Assembly: GCA_002455655.1 (NCBI GenBank)
Contig: DKLF01000074.1
Coordinates: forward strand, 1-35,592
From: Oscillibacter sp. UBA6647
Lineage (GTDB): Bacteria > Bacillota > Clostridia > Oscillospirales > Oscillospiraceae
Direction: 5' to 3'
Length of the DNA: 35,592 bases
Shown here: positions 23,197-31,371 of the stretch, one piece after another
Layout of the letters: the number at the start of each line of letters is the position of its first letter
Position numbering within the stretch: the first letter of the stretch is position 1
The notes under the pieces: generated by a model
What the model was told of the DNA's origin: nothing
The model's input: the letters and a program-made list of their open reading frames with translations, nothing else
Database searches by the model: none
Position numbers and translations under genes: made by a program

Positions 23197-23230
23197 GGGG
23201 CGGCTTGCGCAGGCCCGCAAGGGCTGCCCC
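23197..23230 (+). terminator. GC-rich hairpin after the DUF6176-like gene
   Basis: GGGGC-GGC-TTGCG pairs with CGCAA-GGGCTGCCCC across a six-base loop (two G bulged). It lies 29 bases after the stop codon. No T tract follows, so it is a weak terminator or stability hairpin. The remaining gap to 23430 contains the hemerythrin promoter and no gene. Confidence 0.45.
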
Positions 23231-23362
23231 CAGGTCAATCCTTGCTCTTGAAATTACAGGCTGCCGCGCTTTTTATACTTTTCCAAGTCTTCGTTCCTTG
23301 TGGTGAACAAGGTTTTTCACATATGTTCTTCAAAATATGCATCCGGTTTCTCCACGGAACAG

Positions 23363-23391
23363 TTGAACATCGCCTTATGATGATGTATGAT
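23363..23391 (+). promoter_or_regulatory. Promoter of the bacteriohemerythrin gene
   Basis: TTGAAC (23363-23368), a 17-base spacer and TATGAT (23386-23391). The predicted start is about 33 bases upstream of the ATG at 23431. Confidence 0.65.
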
Positions 23392-23430
23392 AGTAAAAAG
23401 ATTTGAGACATATAAAAAGGGGGAATCACC

Positions 23431-23832
23431 ATGCCGTGGACGCCGAATCTCTCCGTTGGGGTCAGGGAAATTGACGATCAGCACAAGCTTCTGTTTGAAA
23501 AAGCCGAGCTGCTTTTTGAAGCGGGAAAACGAAATCAGGCCAAAGAATACATAGGCGAGCTGCTGGAATTTCTGGACAGCTACACCAAAAAACATTTTGC
23601 CGATGAAGAGAGCTATATGCAGCGCATTCACTATCCGGGTTATGCGGAGCAAAAGGCCGCGCACACCGCTTTCATCGCCCAACTGCAAAAGCTGCGCAGC
23701 GATTACGCCGCCTCAGGAGGCAACATTCTGGTGATCATCAGCGCCAATCAAATCGTGGTGGACTGGCTGACAAAACACATCTCCAACATGGACAAAAAGA
23801 TTGGCGAATTTGCAAAAACGCAGGGAAAATAA
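23431..23832 (+). CDS. Bacteriohemerythrin
   Basis: A 133-residue single-domain hemerythrin, a four-helix bundle with a non-heme di-iron site that binds oxygen; in anaerobes it is thought to scavenge or sense O2 or to store iron. All ligand motifs are present: SVGVREIDDQHKLLFE (first His), KKHFADEESYM (His and Glu), EQKAAHTAF (His), and VVDWLTKHISNMDK (His and Asp). Length is normal (about 130). The start has AAAGGGGGAA upstream. It is a single gene with its own promoter and terminator, so it is probably regulated alone. Confidence 0.95.
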   Translation: MPWTPNLSVGVREIDDQHKLLFEKAELLFEAGKRNQAKEYIGELLEFLDSYTKKHFADEESYMQRIHYPGYAEQKAAHTAFIAQLQKLRSDYAASGGNILVIISANQIVVDWLTKHISNMDKKIGEFAKTQGK

Positions 23833-23838
23833 AATGTT

Positions 23839-23880
23839 AAACATCTGCCGTGCCGGAATTTGGGCACGGCAGATGTTTTA
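23839..23880 (+). terminator. Terminator of the bacteriohemerythrin gene
   Basis: A 16-bp perfect stem, AAACATCTGCCGTGCC and its complement, ends in TTTTAT, 7 bases after the stop codon. Confidence 0.85.
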
Positions 23881-23916
23881 TCCCTGTGCAAAGCAACCTA
23901 TCCTCCACAGAAAGCC

Positions 23917-23950
23917 ACAAGACAGCAGGCCAAAGGGCCTGCTGTCTTGT
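23917..23950. terminator. Stem-loop downstream of nifJ
   Basis: The arms ACAAGACAGCAGGCC (23917-23931) and GGCCTGCTGTCTTGT (23936-23950) close on a four-base loop, 15 bp perfect. It lies 88 bases beyond the nifJ stop on the minus strand. Only GGCTTTCTG follows, so it is probably the nifJ 3' end with weak U richness. Confidence 0.55.
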
Positions 23951-24038
23951 ATAAGGAATTCGCCCACACCGCCCCGTGGGAAAATGAAAGAGAAGGTAAG
24001 CACGGCGGGGCAAAGGCGGGTTGGCGGACCCAAGGGGA

Positions 24039-27000
24039 TTACGCTTCGTTATAGCTCTTTTCCAGACGGACATAGGTCCGGTAGCGGTCGTCCGCCTCTT
24101 GCTGCGCCTGGGCAAAGAGCATCTCGGCAGCCTCGGGATACTTCACCTTCAGCCCGGAATAGCGAACCTCCCCGTTCAGGAACTCACTGACAGGCACGGA
24201 GGGCTTTTTATAATCCAGAGAGAAGGGCTTCTCCTTGCTGTGGGAATCATAGCGATACAAGGGCCACAGACCGCAGTCCACTGCCTTTTTCATCTCGGCC
24301 TGCACATTGTTCATGCCGGCCTTGATGCCATGGTTGATGCAGGGAGCATAAGCGATAACAATGGAGGGGCCCTTATGGCTGACGGCCTCGTTGACGGCCT
24401 TCATCAGCTGGCCGGGGTTGGCGCCCATGGCAACAGAGGCCACATATACGTCGGGATAGGTCATCATGAGACGGCCCAAATCCTTTTTGGCAGTTCTCTT
24501 TCCGCCATCGGCAAACTTGGCGGAGGCGCCCACGGGCGTGGCCTTGGAGGACTGTCCTCCGGTGTTGGAATACACCTCGGTGTCCACCACAAACACGTTG
24601 ATGTCCTCGCCGGAGGCCATCACATGGTCCAGACCGCCGTAGCCGATGTCATAGGCCCAGCCGTCGCCGCCGAAGAGCCAGACCGTTTTCTTGCCCAACT
24701 GGTCGCGGTGCAGCAGAATTTCCTCAGCCAGAGTCTTGGCTTCGCCGGAAAGCTCCGCACGTTCCAGCGCCGCGGCCAGTGCCCGGGCGTCGACATCATT
24801 GGTGTCCAGATCCTCAAACGAGGCAAGCCATGTCTTGCAGGCGGTTTCCACTTCGGAGCCGGACACAAGAGGAATCAGCGCTTCCACCTGCTGGCGGACA
24901 TTGGCCCGGCGCTGCTTCACAGCCAGCACCATGCCAAGGCCGTTCTCCGCCTGATCCTCAAACAGCGTCCCGTAGAACGCGGGGCCGCGTCCCTCTTTGT
25001 TAACGGTATATGGCAGAGACGGGAACGCGCCCGCCCACGCCAGAGAGCAGCCAACGCCGTTGACCCAATAGGTCTTATCGCCGTAGAGCTGGGTAAGGAG
25101 CTTTGCATAGGGCGTTTCGCCGCAGCCCGCGCAGGCCCCGGAGAACTCCACCAAGGGCTGAGAGAACTGGCTGCCCTTCAGGGTCTTGCGGTTAAACACG
25201 CCGGGCTTTTCGGTCAGCGTCAGGGCGTAGTTCCAGTTGGTTTCATCATACATGCTGTCGTCCACGGGCTTCATGGTCAGGGCCTTGTCCTTGGCCAGGC
25301 ACGAGGCGGCACAGCTTCCGCAGCCGGTGCAGTCCAGCGTGCTGACCTGCAAGCGGTATTTCAGCCCCGCAGCGCCCTTGGCGTCCACCATTTCAAACCC
25401 GGCGGGAGCGGCCTTTGCCTCTTCCTCGTCCACCAGATACGCCCGGATGGACGCGTGGGGACAGACAAAGGTGCACTGGTTGCACTGCAAGCATTTGTTG
25501 GGGTCCCAAGACGGCACGGCGGAAGCAATGCCCCGCTTGTCGTATTTGGAGGTACCCAGAGGATACGTGCCGTCCTGATAGGGCAGCAAGGCGGACACCG
25601 GCAGATCGTCGCCTCTCTGGCGGTTGCAGGGGATGACGATGTTCTTCACCACAGCGGGGAGATTTTCATCCACCGTGCGGTCATCCTTCGCCTGCGCCCA
25701 CTCAGCGGGAACCGTCACCTTGACGGGACTGTTGATTCCCGCATCCACGGCGGCCAGATTCATGTTCACGACCTTTTCGCCCTTTTTGGCATAGGTCTTC
25801 TGGGCGGCCTCTTTCATGTAGCGGATGGCGTCATCCACCGGCATGACACGGGCAAGCTTAAAGAACGCAGACTGCAAAATCAGGTTGGCATGGTTTCCAA
25901 GACCCAGCTCCCGGGCAATCTTATTGGCGTCCACAATATAAAACTGCACATTGTGGTTTGCAATATAATTTTTCACGTCGCCGGGCAGCTTTTCGCTCAG
26001 CTCTTCCTCCGTCCACGCGGTGTTCAGCAGGAAAGTTCCGCCGTCCTTCACCTCGTGGATCATGTCATAGCTGTTGATATAGGACTGGGAGTGGCAGGCC
26101 AAAAAGTCCGCCGCCTTAATCAGATAGGTGGAACGGATGGGGTCTTTGGAGAAGCGCAGGTGGCTCTTGGTGATACCGTAGGACTTTTTGGAGTCGTATT
26201 CGAAATACGCCTGCGTATACATCCCCGCGTGGTCGCCGATAATCTTAGCGGAGTTTTTGTTTGCGCCCACGGTACCGTCGGAGCCAAGGCCCCAGAACTT
26301 GCAGGAAACCGTGTCCGCGGACTCGGTGATGAGCGGCTCGCGAACCTCGAGAGACAGGTTTGTCACATCGTCGTTCACGCCGATGGTAAACATGCGCTTG
26401 GGCGCGGCCTCGTTCATGTTGTCAAACACAGCCTTCATCTGGGCGGGGGTCACGTCCTTGGACGCAAGCCCGTACCGGCCGCCGAAAATCTCGGGGGCAT
26501 CGCCGTCGTTGACATAGCTGGCGCACACGTCCAGATATACCGCCCCGGCAATGGCGCCCGGCTCCTTGGAACGATCCATGGCGGTGATTTTCTTCACCGT
26601 TTTGGGCAGGGCGTTCAGGAAATACTGCATATCGAAGGGGCGGAACAGGTGAATCTGAAGAAGGCCCACCTTTTCTCCGGTTTCGCACAGATGGTCCACA
26701 ACCTCCTTGGCACACTCGCAGGCGGAGCCCATCATGACCATCACGCGCTCGGCGTCGGGCGCACCGTAGTAGTTAAAAATATGGTAATCCCGGCCAGTGA
26801 TCTTGTTGATCTCCTGCATATAGCCCTCCACCACGGAGGGAATCTCGTCATACGTCCCGTTGTTGGCCTCCTGAGACTGGAAATACACGTCGGGGCCCTG
26901 CACAGTGGTGCGCTGAACGGGATGCTCGGGGTTCATGGCGATGCGGTGAAACTCCTCCAGAGCATCCTTGTCCATCAGGGCAGAAACACGGTCCAGATCA

Positions 27001-27563
27001 ATCATCTCAATCTTCTGAATCTCGTGGCTGGTGCGGAAGCCGTCATGGAAGTGAATGAACGGGACCCGGGTCTTGACGGTGGCCAGATGGGCAATCGCCG
27101 CAAGGTCCATCACCTCCTGCACGCTGGACGAGGACATCATGGTCACGCCGGTGGTGCGGCAGGTCATCACGTCCTGATGGTCACCGAAGATGTTGTTTGC
27201 GTGCTGGGCCACAGAGCGGGCCGCCACGTGAAACACGGCGGGCATCCGGTGTCCGGCCATGATATACAGGTTGGGAATCATCAAAAGCAGGCCCTGGGAC
27301 GAGGTGAAGGTGGTGGCTAAAGCGCCCGCCTCGGCCACGCCGTGCAGCGCACCGGCGGCGCCGCCCTCGGACTGCATCTCCACCAGCGTCACCCGCTGGC
27401 CGAACATATTCTTGCGTCCGGCGGCAGACCATTCGTCCACCTTTTCGGACATGGGAGAGGACGGCGTAATCGGGAATATCCCGGCCACATCCGTAAAGTG
27501 GTAAGCAACGGTGGCGCAGGCCTCGTTGCCGTCCATGGTTTTCATAATTTTTTTCTCAGACAT
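24039..27563 (-). CDS. nifJ: Pyruvate:ferredoxin (flavodoxin) oxidoreductase, single-chain
   Basis: An 1174-residue homodimer-type enzyme oxidising pyruvate and CoA to acetyl-CoA, CO2 and reduced ferredoxin. Domain I has the pyruvate-site GIFPITPSSPMSEKV near residue 29 and HVAARSVAQHANNIFGDHQD. Two ferredoxin-like 4Fe-4S clusters are at CLQCNQCTFVCP (near 690) and CTGCGSCAASC (near 750). The TPP domain begins CAGCGETPYAK (near 813). The stretch normally like ANATGCSSIWGG is VNGVGCSLAWAG, a divergent substrate/TPP loop, so a different 2-oxoacid cannot be excluded. Full length. The ATG at 27563 has GGAGGAAT. It is 61 bases after ilvD on the same strand with no terminator between, so likely one operon. 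Confidence 0.95.
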   Translation of the reverse strand: MSEKKIMKTMDGNEACATVAYHFTDVAGIFPITPSSPMSEKVDEWSAAGRKNMFGQRVTLVEMQSEGGAAGALHGVAEAGALATTFTSSQGLLLMIPNLYIMAGHRMPAVFHVAARSVAQHANNIFGDHQDVMTCRTTGVTMMSSSSVQEVMDLAAIAHLATVKTRVPFIHFHDGFRTSHEIQKIEMIDLDRVSALMDKDALEEFHRIAMNPEHPVQRTTVQGPDVYFQSQEANNGTYDEIPSVVEGYMQEINKITGRDYHIFNYYGAPDAERVMVMMGSACECAKEVVDHLCETGEKVGLLQIHLFRPFDMQYFLNALPKTVKKITAMDRSKEPGAIAGAVYLDVCASYVNDGDAPEIFGGRYGLASKDVTPAQMKAVFDNMNEAAPKRMFTIGVNDDVTNLSLEVREPLITESADTVSCKFWGLGSDGTVGANKNSAKIIGDHAGMYTQAYFEYDSKKSYGITKSHLRFSKDPIRSTYLIKAADFLACHSQSYINSYDMIHEVKDGGTFLLNTAWTEEELSEKLPGDVKNYIANHNVQFYIVDANKIARELGLGNHANLILQSAFFKLARVMPVDDAIRYMKEAAQKTYAKKGEKVVNMNLAAVDAGINSPVKVTVPAEWAQAKDDRTVDENLPAVVKNIVIPCNRQRGDDLPVSALLPYQDGTYPLGTSKYDKRGIASAVPSWDPNKCLQCNQCTFVCPHASIRAYLVDEEEAKAAPAGFEMVDAKGAAGLKYRLQVSTLDCTGCGSCAASCLAKDKALTMKPVDDSMYDETNWNYALTLTEKPGVFNRKTLKGSQFSQPLVEFSGACAGCGETPYAKLLTQLYGDKTYWVNGVGCSLAWAGAFPSLPYTVNKEGRGPAFYGTLFEDQAENGLGMVLAVKQRRANVRQQVEALIPLVSGSEVETACKTWLASFEDLDTNDVDARALAAALERAELSGEAKTLAEEILLHRDQLGKKTVWLFGGDGWAYDIGYGGLDHVMASGEDINVFVVDTEVYSNTGGQSSKATPVGASAKFADGGKRTAKKDLGRLMMTYPDVYVASVAMGANPGQLMKAVNEAVSHKGPSIVIAYAPCINHGIKAGMNNVQAEMKKAVDCGLWPLYRYDSHSKEKPFSLDYKKPSVPVSEFLNGEVRYSGLKVKYPEAAEMLFAQAQQEADDRYRTYVRLEKSYNEA

Positions 27564-27624
27564 CTATATTCCTCCTGGCATATCGTCTCCGGCGCAGAAG
27601 AATTCCGTGCCGGAAACGGAGCTG

Positions 27625-29307
27625 TTACATCTTAATAATCGCGCCCTGATCGGCGGAAGTAGCCGCCTTGGCATACAGACGCAGGTAGCCGTTGGGAATG
27701 TGCTTCTCAGGCAGCTTCCAGCTCTTGTAGCGCTCAGCAATCTCCTCGTCGGACACGTGAAGCTCCAGCTCGCCCGCGTCCACATCAATCAGAATCTCGT
27801 CGCCGTCCTGAACAATTGCAAGAGGACCGCCCTCCGCAGCTTCAGGAGAAATATGACCCACGAAGCAGCCGTTGTTGGTGCCGGAGAAGCGCCCGTCGGT
27901 AATCAGGGCGGCGGATTTGCTCAGGCCCACGCCGTACATATACTTCATGGCCTTGAACATCTCGCGCATGCCCGGTCCGCCCTTGGGGCCTTCATAGCGG
28001 ATGACCACCACATCGCCGGCCTGAACCTTGCCGCCCAGAATGGCCTCCTCGGCCTCCTCTTCGCTGTTATAGCACTTGGCCTTGCCTACGAAGCGGTGCA
28101 TGGAGGGATCAATGGCGCCGGGCTTGGTCACGGCGGTGTTGGGGCAGAGGTTGCCGTGAAGCACCGCCACGCCGCCGGTTTTGGAGAAGGGCTCCTCCAC
28201 GGTCTTGATAATCGTGGAGTCCTCGGGATACTCATAGACGTATTCCGCCAGATTTTCCTTCAGGGTCTTTCCAGTGACCGTCATAACGGAGGTATCCAGA
28301 ATGTCGCCCAGACGCTGAGAGACTCTGGGGATTCCGCCGGCCCGGAAGAAGGCTTCCATCTCCGGCTTGGCGGCGGGGTTGACCTTGGCAATCTGGGGAG
28401 TGGTCTTGCTCAGCTCCTCAAACTCTTCCACTACGTTCATGTCCAGCTCCGCTTCGTTGGCGATGGCGGACAGATGCAGCACGGCGTTGGTGGAGCCACA
28501 GGTAGCCATGGTCATCTTGATGCCGTTGCGAATCGCTTCGGGTGTTAAAATCTGGCGGGCGGTGATGCCCTTTTTGCACAAGTCCACAATGGTCCGGCCC
28601 GCCTCAAAAGAGCTGCGCAGACGGGCGGCATAGGCAGCGGGGATCAGGGCGCTGCCGGGCAGGGACATGCCCAGCGCCTCGGACACACAGCACATGGTGT
28701 TGGCTGTGCCGTAGAAAGAGCAGGAGCCGCAGCCCGGGCAGGCGGTGTTCTCCAGCGCGGCGTACTCGCCCTCAGAAAGCTTGTCAGCCTTCACCATACC
28801 CAAGGCCTCGGAAATGGAGGTCAGGTCGGATTTGCGTCCGTCAAACTCAATGCCGCCCAGCATGGGGCCGCCCACGCAGACGATGCAGGGAATGTCCAGC
28901 CGGGCCGCGGCCATCAGCATGGCAGGTACAATTTTGTCGCAGGAGGCCAGCAGCACCAGCCCGTCCAGCCGGTGGGCCTGGGCCATAATCTCCACGGAGT
29001 TGCAGATAATCTCCCGGGAGGGCAGAATATAGTGCATTCCCTCGTGACCCTGCGCCACGCCGTCACAGGCGGCGATGGTGCCAAATTCCACGGGCGTGCC
29101 CCCGCCTGCGTAAATGCCGTTCTTGGCGTATTCCGCCACCTTGTCCAAATTGTAATGTCCGGGCACCACAGTGTTCCATGTGTTGGCGATTCCAATGAGA
29201 GGCTTCCCTTCCTTCAGCTCGCTGTCCGTATACCCCATGGACTTAAACAGGGACCGCGCAAATGCGCTGTCCTCCTCACCTAAAATTGTTTTACTGCGAA
29301 ATTCCAT
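27625..29307 (-). CDS. ilvD: Dihydroxy-acid dehydratase (IlvD family)
   Basis: A 560-residue iron-sulfur dehydratase of the IlvD/EDD family, normally turning 2,3-dihydroxy acids into 2-oxo acids in valine and isoleucine synthesis. It has the IlvD-type VVPGHYNLDKVAEY near residue 48 (not the PCN form of aldonate dehydratases), the cluster cysteines in LLASCDKIVPAMLMA (near 120) and ENTACPGCGSC (near 187-194), and the C-terminal ALITDGRFSGTNNGCFVGH. Length is normal (about 555). The ATG at 29307 has AAGGAGG. Its neighbours are not other branched-chain genes but nifJ downstream, an IclR regulator and a GntP permease/dehydrogenase operon, so a catabolic role on another hydroxy acid is possible. 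Confidence 0.9.
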   Translation of the reverse strand: MEFRSKTILGEEDSAFARSLFKSMGYTDSELKEGKPLIGIANTWNTVVPGHYNLDKVAEYAKNGIYAGGGTPVEFGTIAACDGVAQGHEGMHYILPSREIICNSVEIMAQAHRLDGLVLLASCDKIVPAMLMAAARLDIPCIVCVGGPMLGGIEFDGRKSDLTSISEALGMVKADKLSEGEYAALENTACPGCGSCSFYGTANTMCCVSEALGMSLPGSALIPAAYAARLRSSFEAGRTIVDLCKKGITARQILTPEAIRNGIKMTMATCGSTNAVLHLSAIANEAELDMNVVEEFEELSKTTPQIAKVNPAAKPEMEAFFRAGGIPRVSQRLGDILDTSVMTVTGKTLKENLAEYVYEYPEDSTIIKTVEEPFSKTGGVAVLHGNLCPNTAVTKPGAIDPSMHRFVGKAKCYNSEEEAEEAILGGKVQAGDVVVIRYEGPKGGPGMREMFKAMKYMYGVGLSKSAALITDGRFSGTNNGCFVGHISPEAAEGGPLAIVQDGDEILIDVDAGELELHVSDEEIAERYKSWKLPEKHIPNGYLRLYAKAATSADQGAIIKM

Positions 29308-29425
29308 AAAAAATTTCCTCCTTAACCTTTAACGGTACGGGTTTATCTAACATCTGTTTTCAGAAGCAACAGTTTGCGTTTTTTTCGTCCCCCATTCTAC
29401 ACTGTCGTTTCTTGTTCTTAAAAAC

Positions 29426-29454
29426 ATTATATTGTTTGAGTCTTTGTCTGTCAA
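29426..29454 (-). promoter_or_regulatory. Consensus promoter of ilvD-nifJ
   Basis: On the minus strand a perfect TTGACA (29449-29454), a 17-base spacer and a perfect TATAAT (29426-29431). The predicted start near 29419 gives a leader of about 110 bases. Such a full match suggests strong expression held down by a repressor. Confidence 0.88.
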
Positions 29455-29458
29455 TATC

Positions 29459-29477
29459 GTATGATGTTTATTCATAC
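29459..29477. promoter_or_regulatory. Dyad between the divergent ilvD and iclR promoters
   Basis: The inverted repeat GTATGA-N7-TCATAC lies 4 bases upstream of the ilvD -35 box and 30 bases from the iclR -35 box. It is a candidate site for the IclR protein or another regulator acting on ilvD-nifJ. Its sequence differs from the ATTCT-type dyads at iclR and gntP. Confidence 0.45.
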
Positions 29478-29506
29478 AAAATATCTCTGGAAGTTTTTAC
29501 GCTTTA

Positions 29507-29535
29507 TTGACAGGAGGAATCCTGTATCTTATAAT
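29507..29535 (+). promoter_or_regulatory. Consensus promoter of iclR
   Basis: A perfect TTGACA (29507-29512), a 17-base spacer and a perfect TATAAT (29530-29535). The predicted start near 29542 lies 41 bases before the ATG. Confidence 0.88.
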
Positions 29536-29547
29536 ATAATTAATAGT

Positions 29548-29564
29548 ATTCTGCAATACAGAAC
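29548..29564 (+). promoter_or_regulatory. Candidate IclR operator at iclR (copy 1)
   Basis: ATTCTGCAATACAGAAC, with the dyad TTCTG-CAATA-CAGAA, lies at about +7 to +23 of the iclR transcript. It shares ATTCTnnAATnnAGAA with two sites upstream of gntP. The position fits autorepression. Confidence 0.65.
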
Positions 29565-29582
29565 ATATAAAAGAGGTTGACT

Positions 29583-30380
29583 ATGGCTACAACAAAGAAC
29601 ATTCAATCGGTGGAGCGCGCTTTTTCCATTCTGGAGTTATTTCAACAGACCGGTTGTTCGGAGCACAGCGTAAAGGAGATTTCCAATGCGCTGGAACTTA
29701 ACAAAAGCACAACCTTCGGCCTGATCAATACGTTGACCAACTTGGGATATCTTCAGCAGAACCCGGAGAACCAGAAATACGCGCTTGGTCTAAAGCTGCT
29801 GAGCTTTTCCAACACGGTCAAGGTTCAGAATATCATCATCCGCTCCGTCCACGCATATCTGGAGCAGATCAATCTCAAGTACGGTGAAACCGCACACTGT
29901 GCGATAGAGCAAAACGACGGCGTGATTTACGTGGATAAGGTAGAAGCCACCGGCTCTATTTTTATCAGCACCCAGATCGGCACCCATAATGACCTGCACT
30001 GCACCGGCGTGGGGAAGTGTATCCTTGCCTACATGGATCCCGCCATGCAGGAACGGATTTTCTCCAGAAGCCTGAAAACCATGACGTATAACACCATTAC
30101 AAACTCTGAGCAGCTTCGGGAGGAGATTCTCAAGGTCCGGGCAAGGGGCTATGCCGAGGATAATGAAGAAATCGCCATCGGCCTGTCCTGCGTTGCCATT
30201 CCGGTGTTTTCCGCTCCGGGAGTCGTGGCCTGCGCCATTAGTGTATCGGGTATGACTTCCCGCATCCGCATGGCCTGCGACAATGGGCTGGTGAATGAGC
30301 TGAAACGAACCGGCGCGGCGATTTCCAAAAAAGTGTTTGGGTATGTGCCGGAACTGCCGGAGGCCGAAGCCCTTAGCTGA
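29583..30380 (+). CDS. IclR family transcriptional regulator
   Basis: A 265-residue regulator with an N-terminal winged helix (residues 5-66; SVERAFSILELFQQTG, then VKEISNALELNKSTTFGLI) and a C-terminal IclR effector-binding domain (about 80-255; GETAHCAIEQNDGVIYVDKV, HCTGVGKCILAYM, RGYAEDNEEIAIGLSCVA). IclR proteins usually repress catabolic operons for organic or sugar acids and release DNA on binding the acid. The ATG at 29583 lies 6 bases after AAGAGG; the TTG at 29577 overlaps that site. It is divergent from ilvD-nifJ and convergent with the gntP-SDR-SDR operon. The shared dyads suggest it controls itself and gntP, and perhaps ilvD-nifJ. Confidence 0.93.
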   Translation: MATTKNIQSVERAFSILELFQQTGCSEHSVKEISNALELNKSTTFGLINTLTNLGYLQQNPENQKYALGLKLLSFSNTVKVQNIIIRSVHAYLEQINLKYGETAHCAIEQNDGVIYVDKVEATGSIFISTQIGTHNDLHCTGVGKCILAYMDPAMQERIFSRSLKTMTYNTITNSEQLREEILKVRARGYAEDNEEIAIGLSCVAIPVFSAPGVVACAISVSGMTSRIRMACDNGLVNELKRTGAAISKKVFGYVPELPEAEALS

Positions 30381-30450
30381 AGCTGCATCAAGCTTCCAGG
30401 AGACTTTGGGAAAAAATTTGCCCGAAACGTTTGCCCCGTCATAAAGGTTA

Positions 30451-30485
30451 AGCAAAAAACGCCGCTACTCGCGGCGTTTTTTGCT
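30451..30485. terminator. Bidirectional terminator between iclR and the SDR operon
   Basis: A 15-bp perfect stem, AGCAAAAAACGCCGC and its complement with a TACTC loop, carries A and T tracts within the arms. It serves the iclR transcript on the plus strand and the gntP-SDR-SDR transcript on the minus strand. Confidence 0.92.
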
Positions 30486-30589
30486 GTTTCCGCGGAAATG
30501 AGTATGTACAGACCGGGTGGTTGTGCTATTCCCCACCGTGTGCTCTTTTCAAAAAGCAATTAAAGTTTTGCCGCTTGCAAACGCAATTT

Positions 30590-31342
30590 TTAGTAACAAG
30601 TCACGCCGCCGTCGATGGGAAGATTGACGCCGTTGAGAAAAGATGCCTCTTCACTTGCCAGATAAAGCACCGCGTTGGCCACGTCCTCCGGGGTGGTCAG
30701 CCGGCCAAGAGGGATTTCATCAATCCGAGCCTGCTTTTTTACCGGGTCTGCCATCAGGGCCGCCACAAAGGGCGTGTCAATGGTGGCGGGATGAATTGAA
30801 TTACAACGGATGTTGTCCTTTGCGTAGCGGGCGGCCACGGATTTTGTCAGCAGCGTCACGGCGCCCTTGGTGGCAGTATAGGCCTCGGGGGTATTCATGT
30901 GGCCGATCAGGCCGCAGATAGAATTTGTGTTGAGGATGACGCCGCCCCCCTGCCGCCGCATGATGGGAATGGCATACTTGGTGGCAAGGAAGACGCTGGC
31001 GGTATTTACCTCCATCATCTGCATCCACTCATCCTTTGTCATTTCCTCAATGGTCTTGCGGATATTGATGCCGGCGTTGTTTACAATCACATCCAGCCGC
31101 CCGCTCTGCTCTACAATCCGTTCTGTCACTGCCTTCCAAGCCTCTTCACTGGCCACATCCATTCCGACGCCGTGGACGCGGCAGCCGGCGTTTGTCAGCT
31201 CCTTTGCCAGAGCTTCCGCCCGGTCTGCCGCCAAATCCAGCACCCAGACCTCCGCGCCGTTTTCGGCCAGAAGCTTTGTCTGCTCAGTGCCAATTGCACC
31301 TGCGCCGCCAGTAACGGCAATTACCTTGTCTTTCACATTCAT
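30590..31342 (-). CDS. Short-chain dehydrogenase/reductase (SDR) 1
   Basis: A 250-residue classical SDR, an NAD(P)-dependent alcohol/ketone oxidoreductase. It has the Rossmann glycine motif TGGAGAIG (residues 11-18), Asp in VLDLAADRAE (near 36, favouring NAD), NNAGI near 88, the catalytic Ser in NTNSICGL and YTATKGA (Tyr and Lys), and a C-terminal GVNLPIDGGVTCY. It resembles gluconate 5-dehydrogenase and 2-deoxygluconate 3-dehydrogenase types, but SDR substrates cannot be read from sequence alone. The ATG at 31342 has AGGAAAGGA upstream. It is the last gene of the gntP-SDR2-SDR1 operon, 29 bases after SDR2. Confidence 0.9.
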   Translation of the reverse strand: MNVKDKVIAVTGGAGAIGTEQTKLLAENGAEVWVLDLAADRAEALAKELTNAGCRVHGVGMDVASEEAWKAVTERIVEQSGRLDVIVNNAGINIRKTIEEMTKDEWMQMMEVNTASVFLATKYAIPIMRRQGGGVILNTNSICGLIGHMNTPEAYTATKGAVTLLTKSVAARYAKDNIRCNSIHPATIDTPFVAALMADPVKKQARIDEIPLGRLTTPEDVANAVLYLASEEASFLNGVNLPIDGGVTCY

Positions 31343-31371
31343 ATTCAGGTTTTCCTTTCCTGTCCCCAGGC

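Noticed and set aside
24021..27320. 1099-codon open frame on the plus strand opposite nifJ
   Set aside because: It is the mirror of the nifJ coding frame in a GC-rich gene. Its translation is His/Gly/Val-rich low-complexity sequence with no family pattern, and nifJ on the other strand is unmistakable.
29130..29170. Missing iron-sulfur Cys (PGH instead of PCN) in IlvD
   Set aside because: VPGH followed by a hydrophobic helix is the normal form in E. coli-type dihydroxy-acid dehydratases; PCN belongs to another branch. It is not an anomaly.
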